A stretch of DNA of 64,000 nt from JAJRXR01 sp041402005 (GCA_041402005.1 JAWKTB010000001.1:62001-126000), one strand, 5' to 3'; shown: positions 29,738 through 37,814, counted from the first letter of the stretch. The notes: generated by a model not told the origin, from the letters alone. Numbers and translations: made by a program.

Positions 29738-30382
29738 TTAGCGACGACGACGCGTCGCGGCCAGGCCGCCGAGGCCGATCAGGGCGAGGGTGCCCGGAGC
29801 GGGGGTGGCCTGCAGGGTGAGCGTGCCGCTCCAGTTCGCGTCGGCCGCGCCGGAGACGTCGTCGAACGACTCGAAGAACTCCATGCGGAGGATGCCGTTC
29901 GGGAGGACGATGTCCGGGATGCCCGCGTCGGCGAGCTTGAGGATGCCGCCGCTCGAGAACGAGGCGGTGCCCGGGGTCGTCACGCCGACGCCCGGCGTGA
30001 GGAACAGACCGCTGAGGTCCGGGGCGACGTTGTCATCGAAGTAGATGACGGCCTCGGAGAGCCAGCTGCCGCCGATGGTCTGGATCGTCACGTCCCACGC
30101 GATGCCGTTGAAGGCGATCGACGTGCCGGACGCCAGGCCGAGGGCCGCGGCCAGGTCGAGGTTGACGACCGTGTTGTTCGGGCTGCTCAGGGTGTCCCAG
30201 CTCTGGATACCCGACAGATCGAACACGTAGGTCGCGCCATCGCGTGTCACCTGCGGCGTGTAGACGTTGCCCGGCTGCGACGCGGTCTTCTCGGAGTAGA
30301 CCGCACCGGTCGAGCTCAGGATGTCAGCGCTGGCGCCGCCAGCAAGGGCGGCCAGAGCGGCCGCAGTAATAACACTCTTCAT
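29738..30382 (-). CDS. PEP-CTERM (PAP-variant) sorting-signal exported protein
   Basis: 214 residues from the ATG at 30382, which follows AAAGGAGAACGAG; the longer frame to 30583 lacks a start signal. A signal peptide (MKSVITAAALAALAGGASA) precedes a beta-rich domain (VFDLSGIQSWDTLSSPNNTVVNLDLAAALGLASG, WLSEAVIYFDDNVAP). The C-terminus is PAPGTLALIGLGG followed by an Ala-Ala-Thr-Arg-Arg-Arg-Arg end: the PEP-CTERM layout of a Pro-containing motif, a hydrophobic helix and an Arg cluster, recognised by exosortase-like transpeptidases in other bacteria. No exosortase gene is in the window. Probably a small surface or exopolysaccharide-associated protein. Confidence 0.85.
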   Translation of the reverse strand: MKSVITAAALAALAGGASADILSSTGAVYSEKTASQPGNVYTPQVTRDGATYVFDLSGIQSWDTLSSPNNTVVNLDLAAALGLASGTSIAFNGIAWDVTIQTIGGSWLSEAVIYFDDNVAPDLSGLFLTPGVGVTTPGTASFSSGGILKLADAGIPDIVLPNGILRMEFFESFDDVSGAADANWSGTLTLQATPAPGTLALIGLGGLAATRRRR

Positions 30383-30698
30383 CTCGTTCTCCTTTGAACT
30401 CTCTGACTCTCCAGATCGCACACCAGAGGGGGTGTGCTCTCCCCTTCTCAATGACCGGGACATCCTCCCACAACCAACTCCAGAATTGCAAGCGAATTGG
30501 GAGATTTTCCCGCAAACCGGACCCGGAGCGGCACGTCCGAGAATCACCTGTCGGATCGGATCCCTAACGCCCCGTGAGGTCAAGGCTTCTGAACGAAGCC
30601 TTCATCCGGGCGCCGCCGGGCTTCGTGCCATACAAACACAGAACGCGAGGCCCCGAAGGGGTCTCATGGCCCCAGGAGCGGGCCATGCCCCCGCCTCC
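30383..30698 (-). promoter_or_regulatory. Intergenic region: 5' leader of the PEP-CTERM gene and terminator of the next gene
   Basis: 316 bp without a gene. A 7-bp hairpin (GCACACC at 30418-30424 with GGTGTGC at 30431-30437) would sit in the leader of the PEP-CTERM mRNA. At 30647-30665 a CCCC-TTC-GGGG-cored stem on the minus strand probably ends the upstream FG-GAP gene. No clear promoter hexamers were identified. Confidence 0.5.
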
Positions 30699-32408
30699 TC
30701 ACCCACCCTGGGGGGGGAGGCCGGGCATGCGGCGGTTCGAGGTCAGGAAGACCATGTCACCGATCGTCCGCAGGTCCAGGATGTCGACGTCCCCGTCGCC
30801 ATCCATGTCGAAGACCTCGCTGCCCGGGACGAAGCCAGCGGGGTTCACAAAGGCGAGGATGGCCTGGCGGTAGTCGGAGGCATCGACGTCGCCGTCCCCG
30901 TCGGCGTCACCCAGTCGCTCGGGGGGGTAGATCGTCCAGGTCTGGTTGGCGGCGTACCCGGTGAGGGTGCGGGTCGACCCGCCGCCGGGCCAGGTGACGA
31001 TGAGCTCATCGACCTGCGTCGCCTCGGCGAGGCCGAAGTGCTGGAGGTGGTCGTTCTGGGCCTTGTAGTTGTTGCCCATCTGGAGCTCGCGCGTCTGCCA
31101 GACGCTGCCGACGCGGGCCTCGAGGAACGTCCCGACGCCAAAGCGGTTGTGCCCCCGCCCGACGACGCGGAACTTGACCCAGTTCCCGTCGCTGGCGTGG
31201 TTGATGAAGAGGCGGAGCTTCTGGTTGTGGGTCTGGGTGAGGATGTCGAGGTCGCCGTCCATGTCGACGTCGCCCATGGCGAAGACCCAGGAGGCGCCGA
31301 GGTCGCCCAGTCCAAGGGACGCGGCCATCTCCTCGCACGGGAACGTGCCGTTGTGCTTGTACATGCGGTTCGGGGCGGTCGTGTTGACCATGAACAGGTC
31401 CATCTGCATGTCGTGGTCGTAGTCGAGGAAGGCGGTTCCCCAGCTGACGGCGTTGGAGGCGACGTTGGCCGCCGCGGTCTGGTCCGCAAACGTCCCGTCC
31501 CCCTGGTTGGTCAGCAGCTTGTTCCCGATCGCGATGTTCGTGACGTAGAGGTCCATCTGGCGATCGCGGTTGAAGTCGCCCCAGGCGATGCCCATGCAGT
31601 CGACGTGGACGCCCGTGCCGGTGGCGGCCGAGACGTCCGTGAAAGTCCCGTCCCCGTTGTTCCGGTAGAGGTGGTTCGTCCAGACGCCCAGGGCGCCCTT
31701 GTCGTTGCCGAGATACAGGTCGGCGTCCCCGTCCCGGTCGTAATCGAGGAAGGCGGCGACGAGGCTGGGGGCGTCCCCGTCGGTTACGCCCAGGGCCTGG
31801 GCCACATCCGTGAACGTGCCGTTCCCGTTGTTGTGGAAGAGGTGATTCTTGACGGTGTTGTTGTTGGTGGTGGTGCGGTTGGGGACGTACAGGTCGAGCC
31901 ACCCGTCCCCGTCGTAGTCGCCCCAGGCGCACCCGAAGCCGACGCCGGTGCTGTCCACGCCCGCGATCGCCGAGACGTCCACGAAGTGGAAGCCGCCCAT
32001 GTTGCGCATGAGCTTGTCCGGGCCGAAGAAGTCCGTGAAATGGAGGTCGAGGTCCCCGTCGTCGTCGTAGTCCGCCGCGGACACGCCCCCGGGGATCACC
32101 AGCGTCGGCAGCCCCGAGCCCAGACGCCGATCGATGAAGTGCCCCGTCCCGTCGTTCTCCCAGACGCCGACGCGCCCGTCGCTGGCGCCGACGGCGACGA
32201 TGTCCGGGTCCCCGTCGTTGTCGAGGTCGACCATCCCCAGCCCCGAGCCGAACTGGATCTGGTCGATGGTGACGGTGTAGTTGATGCCGCGGGCGAGCGC
32301 CTCGTCGACGAATCCCTGCGCCGACGCCGCCGCCCCCGTCATCCCGATGACGAGCACGCCCGACAACGCCCCGACCGCACGACCAACGCCGCCCGGAACA
32401 ACCCGCAT
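30699..32408 (-). CDS. CRTAC1-like FG-GAP/ASPIC-UnbV exported protein with classical dockerin repeats
   Basis: 569 residues with a signal peptide (ending near AAASAQG). Seven or so FG-GAP/VCBS repeats (DLDNDGDPDIV, DYDDDGDLDLHF, DYDGDGWLDLYV, DYDRDGDADLYL, DFNRDRQMDLYV, DVDMDGDLDIL) form a propeller; an ASPIC/UnbV domain follows (VGRGHNRFGVGTFLEARVG...TREL, DELIVTWPGG). The end has two DxDxDGDVD units (GDADGDGDVDASDYRQAIL and DMDGDGDVDILDLRTIG), true type I dockerin Ca-binding loops, unlike the GC tail of the genes at 1-12314. No GC or PEP-CTERM end is present. Probably an extracellular protein attached through a different route. Confidence 0.85.
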   Translation of the reverse strand: MRVVPGGVGRAVGALSGVLVIGMTGAAASAQGFVDEALARGINYTVTIDQIQFGSGLGMVDLDNDGDPDIVAVGASDGRVGVWENDGTGHFIDRRLGSGLPTLVIPGGVSAADYDDDGDLDLHFTDFFGPDKLMRNMGGFHFVDVSAIAGVDSTGVGFGCAWGDYDGDGWLDLYVPNRTTTNNNTVKNHLFHNNGNGTFTDVAQALGVTDGDAPSLVAAFLDYDRDGDADLYLGNDKGALGVWTNHLYRNNGDGTFTDVSAATGTGVHVDCMGIAWGDFNRDRQMDLYVTNIAIGNKLLTNQGDGTFADQTAAANVASNAVSWGTAFLDYDHDMQMDLFMVNTTAPNRMYKHNGTFPCEEMAASLGLGDLGASWVFAMGDVDMDGDLDILTQTHNQKLRLFINHASDGNWVKFRVVGRGHNRFGVGTFLEARVGSVWQTRELQMGNNYKAQNDHLQHFGLAEATQVDELIVTWPGGGSTRTLTGYAANQTWTIYPPERLGDADGDGDVDASDYRQAILAFVNPAGFVPGSEVFDMDGDGDVDILDLRTIGDMVFLTSNRRMPGLPPQGG

Positions 32409-32671
32409 GTCAAACCCCCGAGCATGCCGACGACGGCTCCCTCACCCGGCCCAACGCGACCACGCCCCCCACGGGCGTTGTCGGCGCGGGCCTCGACGGC
32501 TCGGGCGACCGCTCGGCATTTTCAGGCGACAAGGTACCACCCCCCGTCCCCGTCGAGAAGAACCCTTCGCCCCTCAAAACCGCCCACCCGTCGAGCTTTC
32601 ACATTCCCTGGGGCGCCCCCCGCCTCCGCTATCATCACACGCCCCAAAAAACCGACTCCTGGAGCCCCGCC

Positions 32672-33388
32672 ATGAGCCAGACCACCAACTCACCCCCCGT
32701 CCGCCTCTATGAAGAGGGCGGCGAGGCCCTGCTCTCGGCCGAGATGTTCCCCGACCGACTCTCGCTCCTCCCGGGCGAGGGCGGCAAGATCCAGGCCGCC
32801 CAACGCCTCCGCATCCTCTGGGGCCAGGACATGCTCCGCGACGTCATCGACGGGCGCTACCGCTCCGTGATCTGCGGCGTCAACGACCAGGACAACTCCC
32901 ACGGCATCGTCGCCCAGCTCGTCCACCTCGTCACCACCAGCCAGTGGTCCGAGCGCTCCGTCACCAGCTACGCCAAGATCTTCCAGGACTCCGTCTCCGT
33001 CCATGCCGCCCACGACAAGGAGCCCTACATCCTCAAGTACGACCTCGACTCCCTGCTCATCCTCGCCCTCCTCCGCCCCAAGGGACGCGACCACTTCACC
33101 CTGCACGACCTCTCCAGAGGCTTCGCCACCATCACCAAGATGCTCCAGGGACGCTCCGAGCGACGCCCGGTCTGCTCGGTCTCCTTCCTCGGCGCCCGCT
33201 CCAACCGCCTGATCGACGAGGACGGGACCGAGCCCACCTTCGAGCGCGTCCTCTCCACCATGTTCGACGCCGGCTTCCGGGGCGATGTCTATCCCAGCCC
33301 CCAGATGTGGTCACTCGGCGACGTCCCCGTCTTCCCCAACTACCCCTTCCCCGAGGGCCTCGAACGCATGCGCGCCGGCAGCTCCTGA
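32672..33388 (+). CDS. Conserved-looking cytoplasmic protein of unknown function
   Basis: 238 residues; the ATG follows CTGGAGCCCCGCC. No signal peptide or membrane segment. Recognisable stretches: LRILWGQDMLRDVIDGRYRSVICGVNDQDNSHGIVAQL, ILKYDLDSLLILALLRPKGRDHFTLHDLSRGFATITKMLQGR, PVCSVSFLGARSNRLID. The mixed alpha/beta pattern and length suggest a globular enzyme or regulator, but I do not recognise the family. A TATCAT near 32628 may be its -10 box. It stands alone: upstream gene divergent, downstream gene 66 bp away. Confidence 0.7.
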   Translation: MSQTTNSPPVRLYEEGGEALLSAEMFPDRLSLLPGEGGKIQAAQRLRILWGQDMLRDVIDGRYRSVICGVNDQDNSHGIVAQLVHLVTTSQWSERSVTSYAKIFQDSVSVHAAHDKEPYILKYDLDSLLILALLRPKGRDHFTLHDLSRGFATITKMLQGRSERRPVCSVSFLGARSNRLIDEDGTEPTFERVLSTMFDAGFRGDVYPSPQMWSLGDVPVFPNYPFPEGLERMRAGSS

Positions 33389-33406
33389 TCCCCCTGGACG
33401 CCCTCC

Positions 33407-33434
33407 CTCCGGTGGGGCCGGTTTCCAACCGGCC
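33407..33434 (+). repeat. Dispersed hairpin element, TCC-loop family (variant stem)
   Basis: The segment CTCCGGTGGG leads into a perfect 8-bp stem GGCCGGTT / AACCGGCC with a TCC loop (33416-33434). The same lead and loop but a different, self-complementary stem occur at 40216 and 56763, indicating one repeat family with covarying stems. Confidence 0.6.
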
Positions 33435-33454
33435 CGAACCCCATCCGAGATCCA

Positions 33455-33997
33455 ATGGCAAAGAAGTCCACACGCAAGAAGTCCGCCACAAAGAAGACTT
33501 CCAAGAAGGCCGGGAAGAAGCGCACCGCGAAGAAGACACCAAAAAAGAAGGCGACTTCGAAGAAGCCTGCACGCAAGAAGTCTCCGTCATCGAAGCTCTC
33601 GCCCAAGGAGCGGTGGGGGACCCGCGCCGACCTCGGCGCCGACCCGTCCGCCTACATCGACGCCCTTCCCGCCGACCTGCACGCCGCCGGAAAGCGACTC
33701 CACAAGGCCCTCATGACCTCCGCCCCGGGCGTGAAGTCCTCCATCAAGTGGGGCATGCCCGTGTACGAGTTCGGCCAGGGCAAGGGCATGTCGGGCATGT
33801 TCGCCTCGCTCTGGAAGGGCAAGGGCTACCTCCGCCTCGGCCTCTACACCGGCGCCGGCCTGCCCGACCCCGACAACCTCCTGCAGGGCGAGGGCAAGGG
33901 ACACCGACACGTCCGCTTCATCCCGGGCACGACGCCCTGGGGACCGGTCGAGCAGTTGATCAAGCGCAGCGCCGTGGCGTGCAAGAACGCCGGCTGA
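33455..33997 (+). CDS. DUF1801-type protein with a Lys-rich histone-H1-like N-terminal tail
   Basis: 180 residues. Residues 2-48 are almost entirely Lys, Arg, Ala, Ser, Thr and Pro in (A/T)KK-type repeats, like the C-terminal tails of histone H1. Residues ~52-178 form a DUF1801/YdhG-like domain: YIDALPADLHAAGKRLHKALMTSAPGVKSSIKWGMPVYEFG, ASLWKGKGYLRLGLYTGAGLPDP, HVRFIPG...LIKRSAVACKNAG. DUF1801 domains are small alpha/beta proteins of unclear role. The tail should bind nucleic acid non-specifically, so the fusion may bring the domain to the nucleoid or ribosome; this is inference. A second free-standing H1-like protein is encoded at 51938-52177. Confidence 0.75.
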   Translation: MAKKSTRKKSATKKTSKKAGKKRTAKKTPKKKATSKKPARKKSPSSKLSPKERWGTRADLGADPSAYIDALPADLHAAGKRLHKALMTSAPGVKSSIKWGMPVYEFGQGKGMSGMFASLWKGKGYLRLGLYTGAGLPDPDNLLQGEGKGHRHVRFIPGTTPWGPVEQLIKRSAVACKNAG

Positions 33998-34075
33998 CTC
34001 ACCCAAGACGGCGGTCATCGCCTCTTCGTTCTCAGCCTTGTTCGGGATACACTCGCGCCGCCACGCGAGTGCGTC

Positions 34076-34969
34076 ATGCCCTGCCAGCGATACACCACCC
34101 TCTTCCGCTCTCCCGATCTCACGATCGGCGACTACCACTGTCGCCCCGCGACCTGCGCCGAGGGGAGCGAGGAGCAGTCATGCGCCCCCTCCATCGCCCT
34201 CCTCCGGACCGGCGCCTTCACACGCCGCATCGGGCGGGCCCGCCAGATCGCCGACGCCAACTGGGCCGTCTTCTTTCACCCCGACGTCACCTACCACGTC
34301 TCGCACCCGACCGACCAAGGCGACGACTGCTCCGTCTTCACCCCCTCGCCCCGCCTGCTCGCCGAGGTTCTGGAGGATGTCGATCCCCGCGCGACACGTG
34401 GCGCCTCGCCGGCGGTCCCGGTCGATCAGGCGCCCACCTCGTCCCGCGTGCACCTCATCCACCACCTCCTCTTCGGGAGCGTCCGTCGGGGCGCCGACGG
34501 GCTCGAGATCGAGGAACTCGCCCTGCGGCTCGTCCGTGCCGTGCTGCGTGACGCCGCACGCTTCCGAGGCGCGTCGCCCAAGCGCCCCGGACGTACCGAC
34601 ACGCACGCCGCCCACGTCGAGCTGGTCGAGCGGACCAAGCTCGAGCTGGCCCGGCGCGTGTGTGACCGCCCGACACTCTCCGATGTCGCCGGCGCGGTTC
34701 ACGCCTCGCCATACCACCTCTCGCGCGTCTTCTCGCGCTCGGTCGGTGTGCCGATGAACCGGTACATGGATCGCCTCCGTCTGCGCCACGCCCTCGACCG
34801 CCTCGCCGACGACCGTTTGCCGATCACCTCCGTCGCTCTCGACGCCGGCTACTACGACCACAGTCACTTCACCAACGCCTTCCGGCGCGAGTTCGGCCTC
34901 ACCCCCTCGCGCTGCCGACGCGAGGGGCGAACGACCCTGCGAGAGATGAGCAAATCCTTCCAAGTCTGA
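34076..34969 (+). CDS. AraC-family transcriptional regulator
   Basis: 297 residues. The C-terminal ~100 residues hold the two helix-turn-helix units: PTLSDVAGAVHASPYHLSRVFSRSVGVPMNRYMDRLRLRHALDRL, then PITSVALDAGYYDHSHFTNAFRREFGLTPSRCR, which closely fits the AraC signature (A..G(F/Y)...S.F...F....G.TP...R). The N-terminal ~190 residues look like a divergent sensing domain with several Cys (CQ, CRPATCAEGSEEQSC) and no recognised cupin signature. TACACT sits about 20 bases before the ATG, a possible -10. The 40-residue Cys protein gene follows 66 bp downstream in the same direction and may be a target or partner. Confidence 0.85.
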   Translation: MPCQRYTTLFRSPDLTIGDYHCRPATCAEGSEEQSCAPSIALLRTGAFTRRIGRARQIADANWAVFFHPDVTYHVSHPTDQGDDCSVFTPSPRLLAEVLEDVDPRATRGASPAVPVDQAPTSSRVHLIHHLLFGSVRRGADGLEIEELALRLVRAVLRDAARFRGASPKRPGRTDTHAAHVELVERTKLELARRVCDRPTLSDVAGAVHASPYHLSRVFSRSVGVPMNRYMDRLRLRHALDRLADDRLPITSVALDAGYYDHSHFTNAFRREFGLTPSRCRREGRTTLREMSKSFQV

Positions 34970-35035
34970 AGGAAGCCCGGGGTCTAGGTTGTCTCTCGTC
35001 CGCGGCGACCGCCGTGACCAACAAGGAGACGACCA

Positions 35036-35158
35036 ATGGCCAAGTGCCCCGTGTGCAAGTGGGAGATCAAGGACGCCGGCATCAAAGTGAAGTCCGCCGG
35101 CAAGACCGTCACCGTCTGCTGCAAGGAGTGCGCCGACAAGCTCAAGTCCGGCAAGTAG
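35036..35158 (+). CDS. 40-residue cysteine protein (CxxC...CCxxC), probable metal binder
   Basis: A very short frame with an excellent AAGGAG box eight bases before its ATG: MAKCPVCKWEIKDAGIKVKS then AGKTVTVCCKECADKLKSGK. The pattern C4-x2-C7-x20-C28-C29-x2-C32 with many Lys resembles the compact TRASH/YHS-type treble-clef modules used in metal sensing or trafficking. A hairpin at 35171 directly after the stop could end the message. The coding case is strong because of the ribosome site, codon pattern and paired cysteines. Its role is unknown; the AraC regulator upstream and the Nramp transporter ~0.9 kb downstream make metal handling a reasonable guess. Confidence 0.75.
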   Translation: MAKCPVCKWEIKDAGIKVKSAGKTVTVCCKECADKLKSGK

Positions 35159-35170
35159 CGCTCCGGGTGG

Positions 35171-35198
35171 CACGCCTTGACCCGCAGGGCAAGGCGTG
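35171..35198 (+). repeat. CACGCCTTG hairpin (repeat/terminator candidate)
   Basis: A perfect 9-bp stem, CACGCCTTG / CAAGGCGTG, with a 10-base loop is followed by TTCTCC. The closely similar CACGGCTTG / CAAGCCGTG hairpin occurs at 57987-58015, so this looks like a dispersed intergenic element that may also end transcripts. Confidence 0.6.
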
Positions 35199-35286
35199 TT
35201 CTCCCCATTCCGCGGCGGGCGGGCGGCGCGCCGAGACCCCGCGCCGTCACCCGCCGCGATCTCCTATCGTGTCCGCCGGGAGTCAC

Positions 35287-35799
35287 ATGAACACGTCTCG
35301 CATGATCGCCCGAATGGAGAGCTTCCCGGGCGCGGTCCGCGCCGCGTGCTCCGGACTGACGCCCGAGGACGCCCTCTACCGCGCCGACGCCAAGTCCTGG
35401 TCCATCCTCGAGATCGTCTGCCACCTCGCCGACGAGGAGGAGCTCGACTTCCCGACGCGCCTGGAGCGCACCCTCAACGACCCGGGCGCCCCGTGGGAGC
35501 CGATCGACCCGGAGGGCTGGGCTGTGAAGCGGCGGCATCGCGACGCCAACCTCGCCGAGCAGCTCGACCGCTTCGCCTCGCTCCGCGCGCGCCGGATCGC
35601 GTGGCTGCGCACGCTCGAGAACCCCGACTGGTCGACGACCCACCAGCACCCGAAGCTCGGCGCCATGCGAGCGGGCGACCTCATGGGCGCCTGGGGCGCC
35701 CACGACGCCCTGCACCTCCGCCAGATCTCCAAACGCTTGTACGAGCTTGCGTTGCGCGATGCGAAGGGGTACCGGACCGACTACGCCGGACTGTGGTAG
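35287..35799 (+). CDS. DinB-family protein (putative metal-dependent thiol transferase/hydrolase fold)
   Basis: 170 residues from the ATG at 35287, behind GGGAG; the frame extends upstream but has no start signal and overlaps the Cys protein gene. Helix-bundle DinB features: SWSILEIVCHLADEEE near residues 36-51 (first metal-ligand His), and AMRAGDLMGAWGAHDALHLRQISKR with the later His pair (HDALHL). These three His positions bind a divalent metal in the DinB/YfiT fold; members include thiol S-transferases. The specific substrate cannot be predicted. TATCGT 20 bases before the ATG may be its -10. Confidence 0.8.
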   Translation: MNTSRMIARMESFPGAVRAACSGLTPEDALYRADAKSWSILEIVCHLADEEELDFPTRLERTLNDPGAPWEPIDPEGWAVKRRHRDANLAEQLDRFASLRARRIAWLRTLENPDWSTTHQHPKLGAMRAGDLMGAWGAHDALHLRQISKRLYELALRDAKGYRTDYAGLW

Positions 35800-35818
35800 C
35801 ACGCGACCCGGGTGTCCC

Positions 35819-35857
35819 GGACGCCGAGGCTGAGATCCGCCGAAGCCTTGGGTCGCG
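35819..35857 (+). repeat. Dispersed imperfect-hairpin repeat, copy 1
   Basis: Thirty-nine bases matching 49942-49980 at about 31 positions, including an identical first 16 bases (GGACGCCGAGGCTGAG). CCGAGGCT and AGCC(T/C)(T/C)GG can pair as a stem. Both copies lie between genes; further short similarities (GCGTTCG, GGCGTCAG) follow in both. Confidence 0.55.
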
Positions 35858-35928
35858 TGGAGTCGCCCGAGAACTCAAGCGTTCGCAGAGCCACACCCAG
35901 GGCGTCAGGCATGCTCCATGGGTCCGGC

Positions 35929-35957
35929 TTGCCAACTCATGTAGCTTATGCTACATT
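35929..35957 (+). promoter_or_regulatory. Nramp promoter with overlapping palindromic operator
   Basis: TTGCCA (35929-35934) and TACATT (35952-35957) are separated by 17 bases, a good sigma-70-like pair. The inverted repeat ATGTAGC-TTAT-GCTACAT (35939-35956) covers the spacer and part of the -10, exactly where a repressor of a metal transporter would bind. The half-sites resemble those of DtxR/MntR or Fur-type regulators only in architecture. Confidence 0.65.
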
Positions 35958-35997
35958 TCTGCCACCACCCGACCCGTCTCCCCGACAAGGACCCCGC

Positions 35998-37377
35998 GTG
36001 CGTCGCCCTGACCTCGACTCCGCCGCCACCCCAACGACTTCGGGCGCCCCCGACCAGGGCTGGCGGCGCGTCCGCGAGACGGTCTCGCTCCCCGAGGTGC
36101 ATGCCAGTGTCCGTGTGAACCACGCCGACGGGTTCTGGCGCAAGCTCCTCGCCTTTGCGGGCCCGGGCCTCCTCGTCGCCGTCGGTTACATGGACCCGGG
36201 CAACTGGGCCACCGACCTCGCGGGCGGCGCGAAGTACGGCTACACGCTCCTCTCGGTCGTCCTCCTCTCCAACATCTGCGCGATGGTCCTCCAGCACCTG
36301 GCCGTCAAGCTCGGCGTCGTCACCGGGCGCGACCTCGCCCAGGCTTGCCGCGACCACTACTCCAGGCCCGTCAGCTTCATCCTCTGGATCCTCTGCGAGA
36401 TCGCGATTGCGGCGTGCGACCTCGCCGAGGTCATCGGCTCGGCGATCGCCCTCAACCTCCTCTTCGGCATCCCCCTCTTCGTCGGCGTCCTCATCACCGC
36501 CCTCGACGTCATGATCGTCCTGATGCTCCAGGCCTGGGGCTTCCGCGTGCTCGAGGCCGTCGTCGGGACGCTCATTCTCACCATCGGCGCCTGCTTCGGA
36601 TACGAGATGCTCGCCGCCAAGCCCGACGTCCCCGACATGCTCTTCGGCCTCATCCCCCGCCCCGAGGTCGTCACCGATCCTGGCATGCTCTACATCGCCA
36701 TCGGCATCCTCGGCGCCACCGTGATGCCCCACAACCTCTACCTGCACTCGAGCATCGTCCAGACCCGCGCCTTCGAACGCACCGAACGGGGCAAGGCCAC
36801 CGCCATCAAGTTCGCCACGCTCGACTCCTCCATCGCCCTGTTCCTCGCCTTCTTCATCAACGCGGCCATCCTCATCGTCGCCGCCGCCGCCTTCCACGGC
36901 ACCGAGCACGAGGACGTCGCCGACATCAACGACGCCTACCTCCTCCTCTCCCCCGTCCTCGGCGCCTCGCTCGCCAGCTTCGCCTTCGCGATCGCCCTGC
37001 TCGCCTCGGGCCAGAACTCCACGATCACCGGCACCCTCGCCGGCCAGATCGTCATGGAGGGCTTCCTCTCCATCCGCCTGCGCCCGTGGCTCCGCCGCCT
37101 GATCACGCGCCTGATCGCGATCGTCCCCGCCGCCATCGTCGCTGCCCTCGCCGGCGCCAAGGGCATGGGCGAGCTGCTCATCCTCAGCCAGGTGATCCTC
37201 TCCCTGCAGCTCAGCTTCGCCGTCATCCCCCTGGTCATATTCACCAGCGAGAAGAAGAAGATGGGGCGCTTCGCCAACGGCTTCCTGCTCAAGCTCGTCG
37301 CCTGGTCGATGTCGGCGGTTATCCTTCTGCTCAACACCTACCTGCTGTTCGCCACCGCGCGCGAATGGCTCGCCTGA
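35998..37377 (+). CDS. Nramp-family divalent metal (Mn2+/Fe2+) transporter
   Basis: About 459 residues from the GTG at 35998, preceded by AAGGA and lying ~35 bases after the predicted transcription start; the longer frame to 35812 crosses the promoter and a repeat. Metal-site motifs are intact: YMDPGNWATD (DPGN at 66-69, transmembrane helix 1) and VMPHNLYLHSS (helix 6, Met-Pro-His). About 11 hydrophobic helices are seen, with SGQNSTITGTLAGQIVMEGFL typical of the family. Nramp proteins import Mn2+ or Fe2+ with protons. The gene ends 14 bp before a universal stress protein gene, a common pairing. Regulation by a metalloregulator is likely from the operator upstream. Confidence 0.92.
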   Translation: MRRPDLDSAATPTTSGAPDQGWRRVRETVSLPEVHASVRVNHADGFWRKLLAFAGPGLLVAVGYMDPGNWATDLAGGAKYGYTLLSVVLLSNICAMVLQHLAVKLGVVTGRDLAQACRDHYSRPVSFILWILCEIAIAACDLAEVIGSAIALNLLFGIPLFVGVLITALDVMIVLMLQAWGFRVLEAVVGTLILTIGACFGYEMLAAKPDVPDMLFGLIPRPEVVTDPGMLYIAIGILGATVMPHNLYLHSSIVQTRAFERTERGKATAIKFATLDSSIALFLAFFINAAILIVAAAAFHGTEHEDVADINDAYLLLSPVLGASLASFAFAIALLASGQNSTITGTLAGQIVMEGFLSIRLRPWLRRLITRLIAIVPAAIVAALAGAKGMGELLILSQVILSLQLSFAVIPLVIFTSEKKKMGRFANGFLLKLVAWSMSAVILLLNTYLLFATAREWLA

Positions 37378-37391
37378 CGGAGGACCGAGCG

Positions 37392-37814
37392 ATGTACGCC
37401 AAGGTGCTCGTCCCCCTCGAGAACACGCCCTGCGACGAGACCATCATCGCGCACGTCCGCGAGCTCGCCAAGCTCCACCACTCCAGCGTCATCATCGCCC
37501 ACGTCGCCGACGGCTTCGGCGCCCGCTACCAGGACGCCCTCAACCTCGAGGACTCCGCCGAAATCAAGGAAGACCGCGCCTACCTCGAACGCGTCCGCGC
37601 CCAGCTCGCCTCCGACGGCCTCGACGTCCACGCCGTCCTCGAGACCGGCGACCCCGCCTCCCGCCTCGTCGCGCTCGCTGAGAACGAGCGCTGCGACCTC
37701 ATCGCGATGGCGACCCACCGCCACGGCGTCGTCCAAGACGTCCTCCGAGGCAGCGTCGCCTACAGCGTCCGGCACAAGACCCAGATCCCGGTGCTACTCG
37801 TGCCAACGCGCTAG
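37392..37814 (+). CDS. Universal stress protein (UspA family)
   Basis: 140 residues, ATG behind GGAGGACC that overlaps the end of the Nramp gene. MYAKVLVPLENTPCDETII and DLIAMATHRHGVVQDVLRGSVAYSVRHKTQIPVLLVPTR show the UspA fold; the loop HRHGVVQDVLRGS departs from the GxxGx9GS/T ATP-binding signature in its first Gly, as in other Usps linked to Nramp transporters. It is cotranscribed with the transporter and may sense nucleotides or stress to tune metal uptake. Cytoplasmic. Confidence 0.88.
   Translation: MYAKVLVPLENTPCDETIIAHVRELAKLHHSSVIIAHVADGFGARYQDALNLEDSAEIKEDRAYLERVRAQLASDGLDVHAVLETGDPASRLVALAENERCDLIAMATHRHGVVQDVLRGSVAYSVRHKTQIPVLLVPTR

Noticed and set aside
30321..32675. 784-residue + strand frame
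   Set aside because: Complement of the PEP-CTERM and FG-GAP genes, which have signal peptides, repeats and sorting tails on the minus strand.
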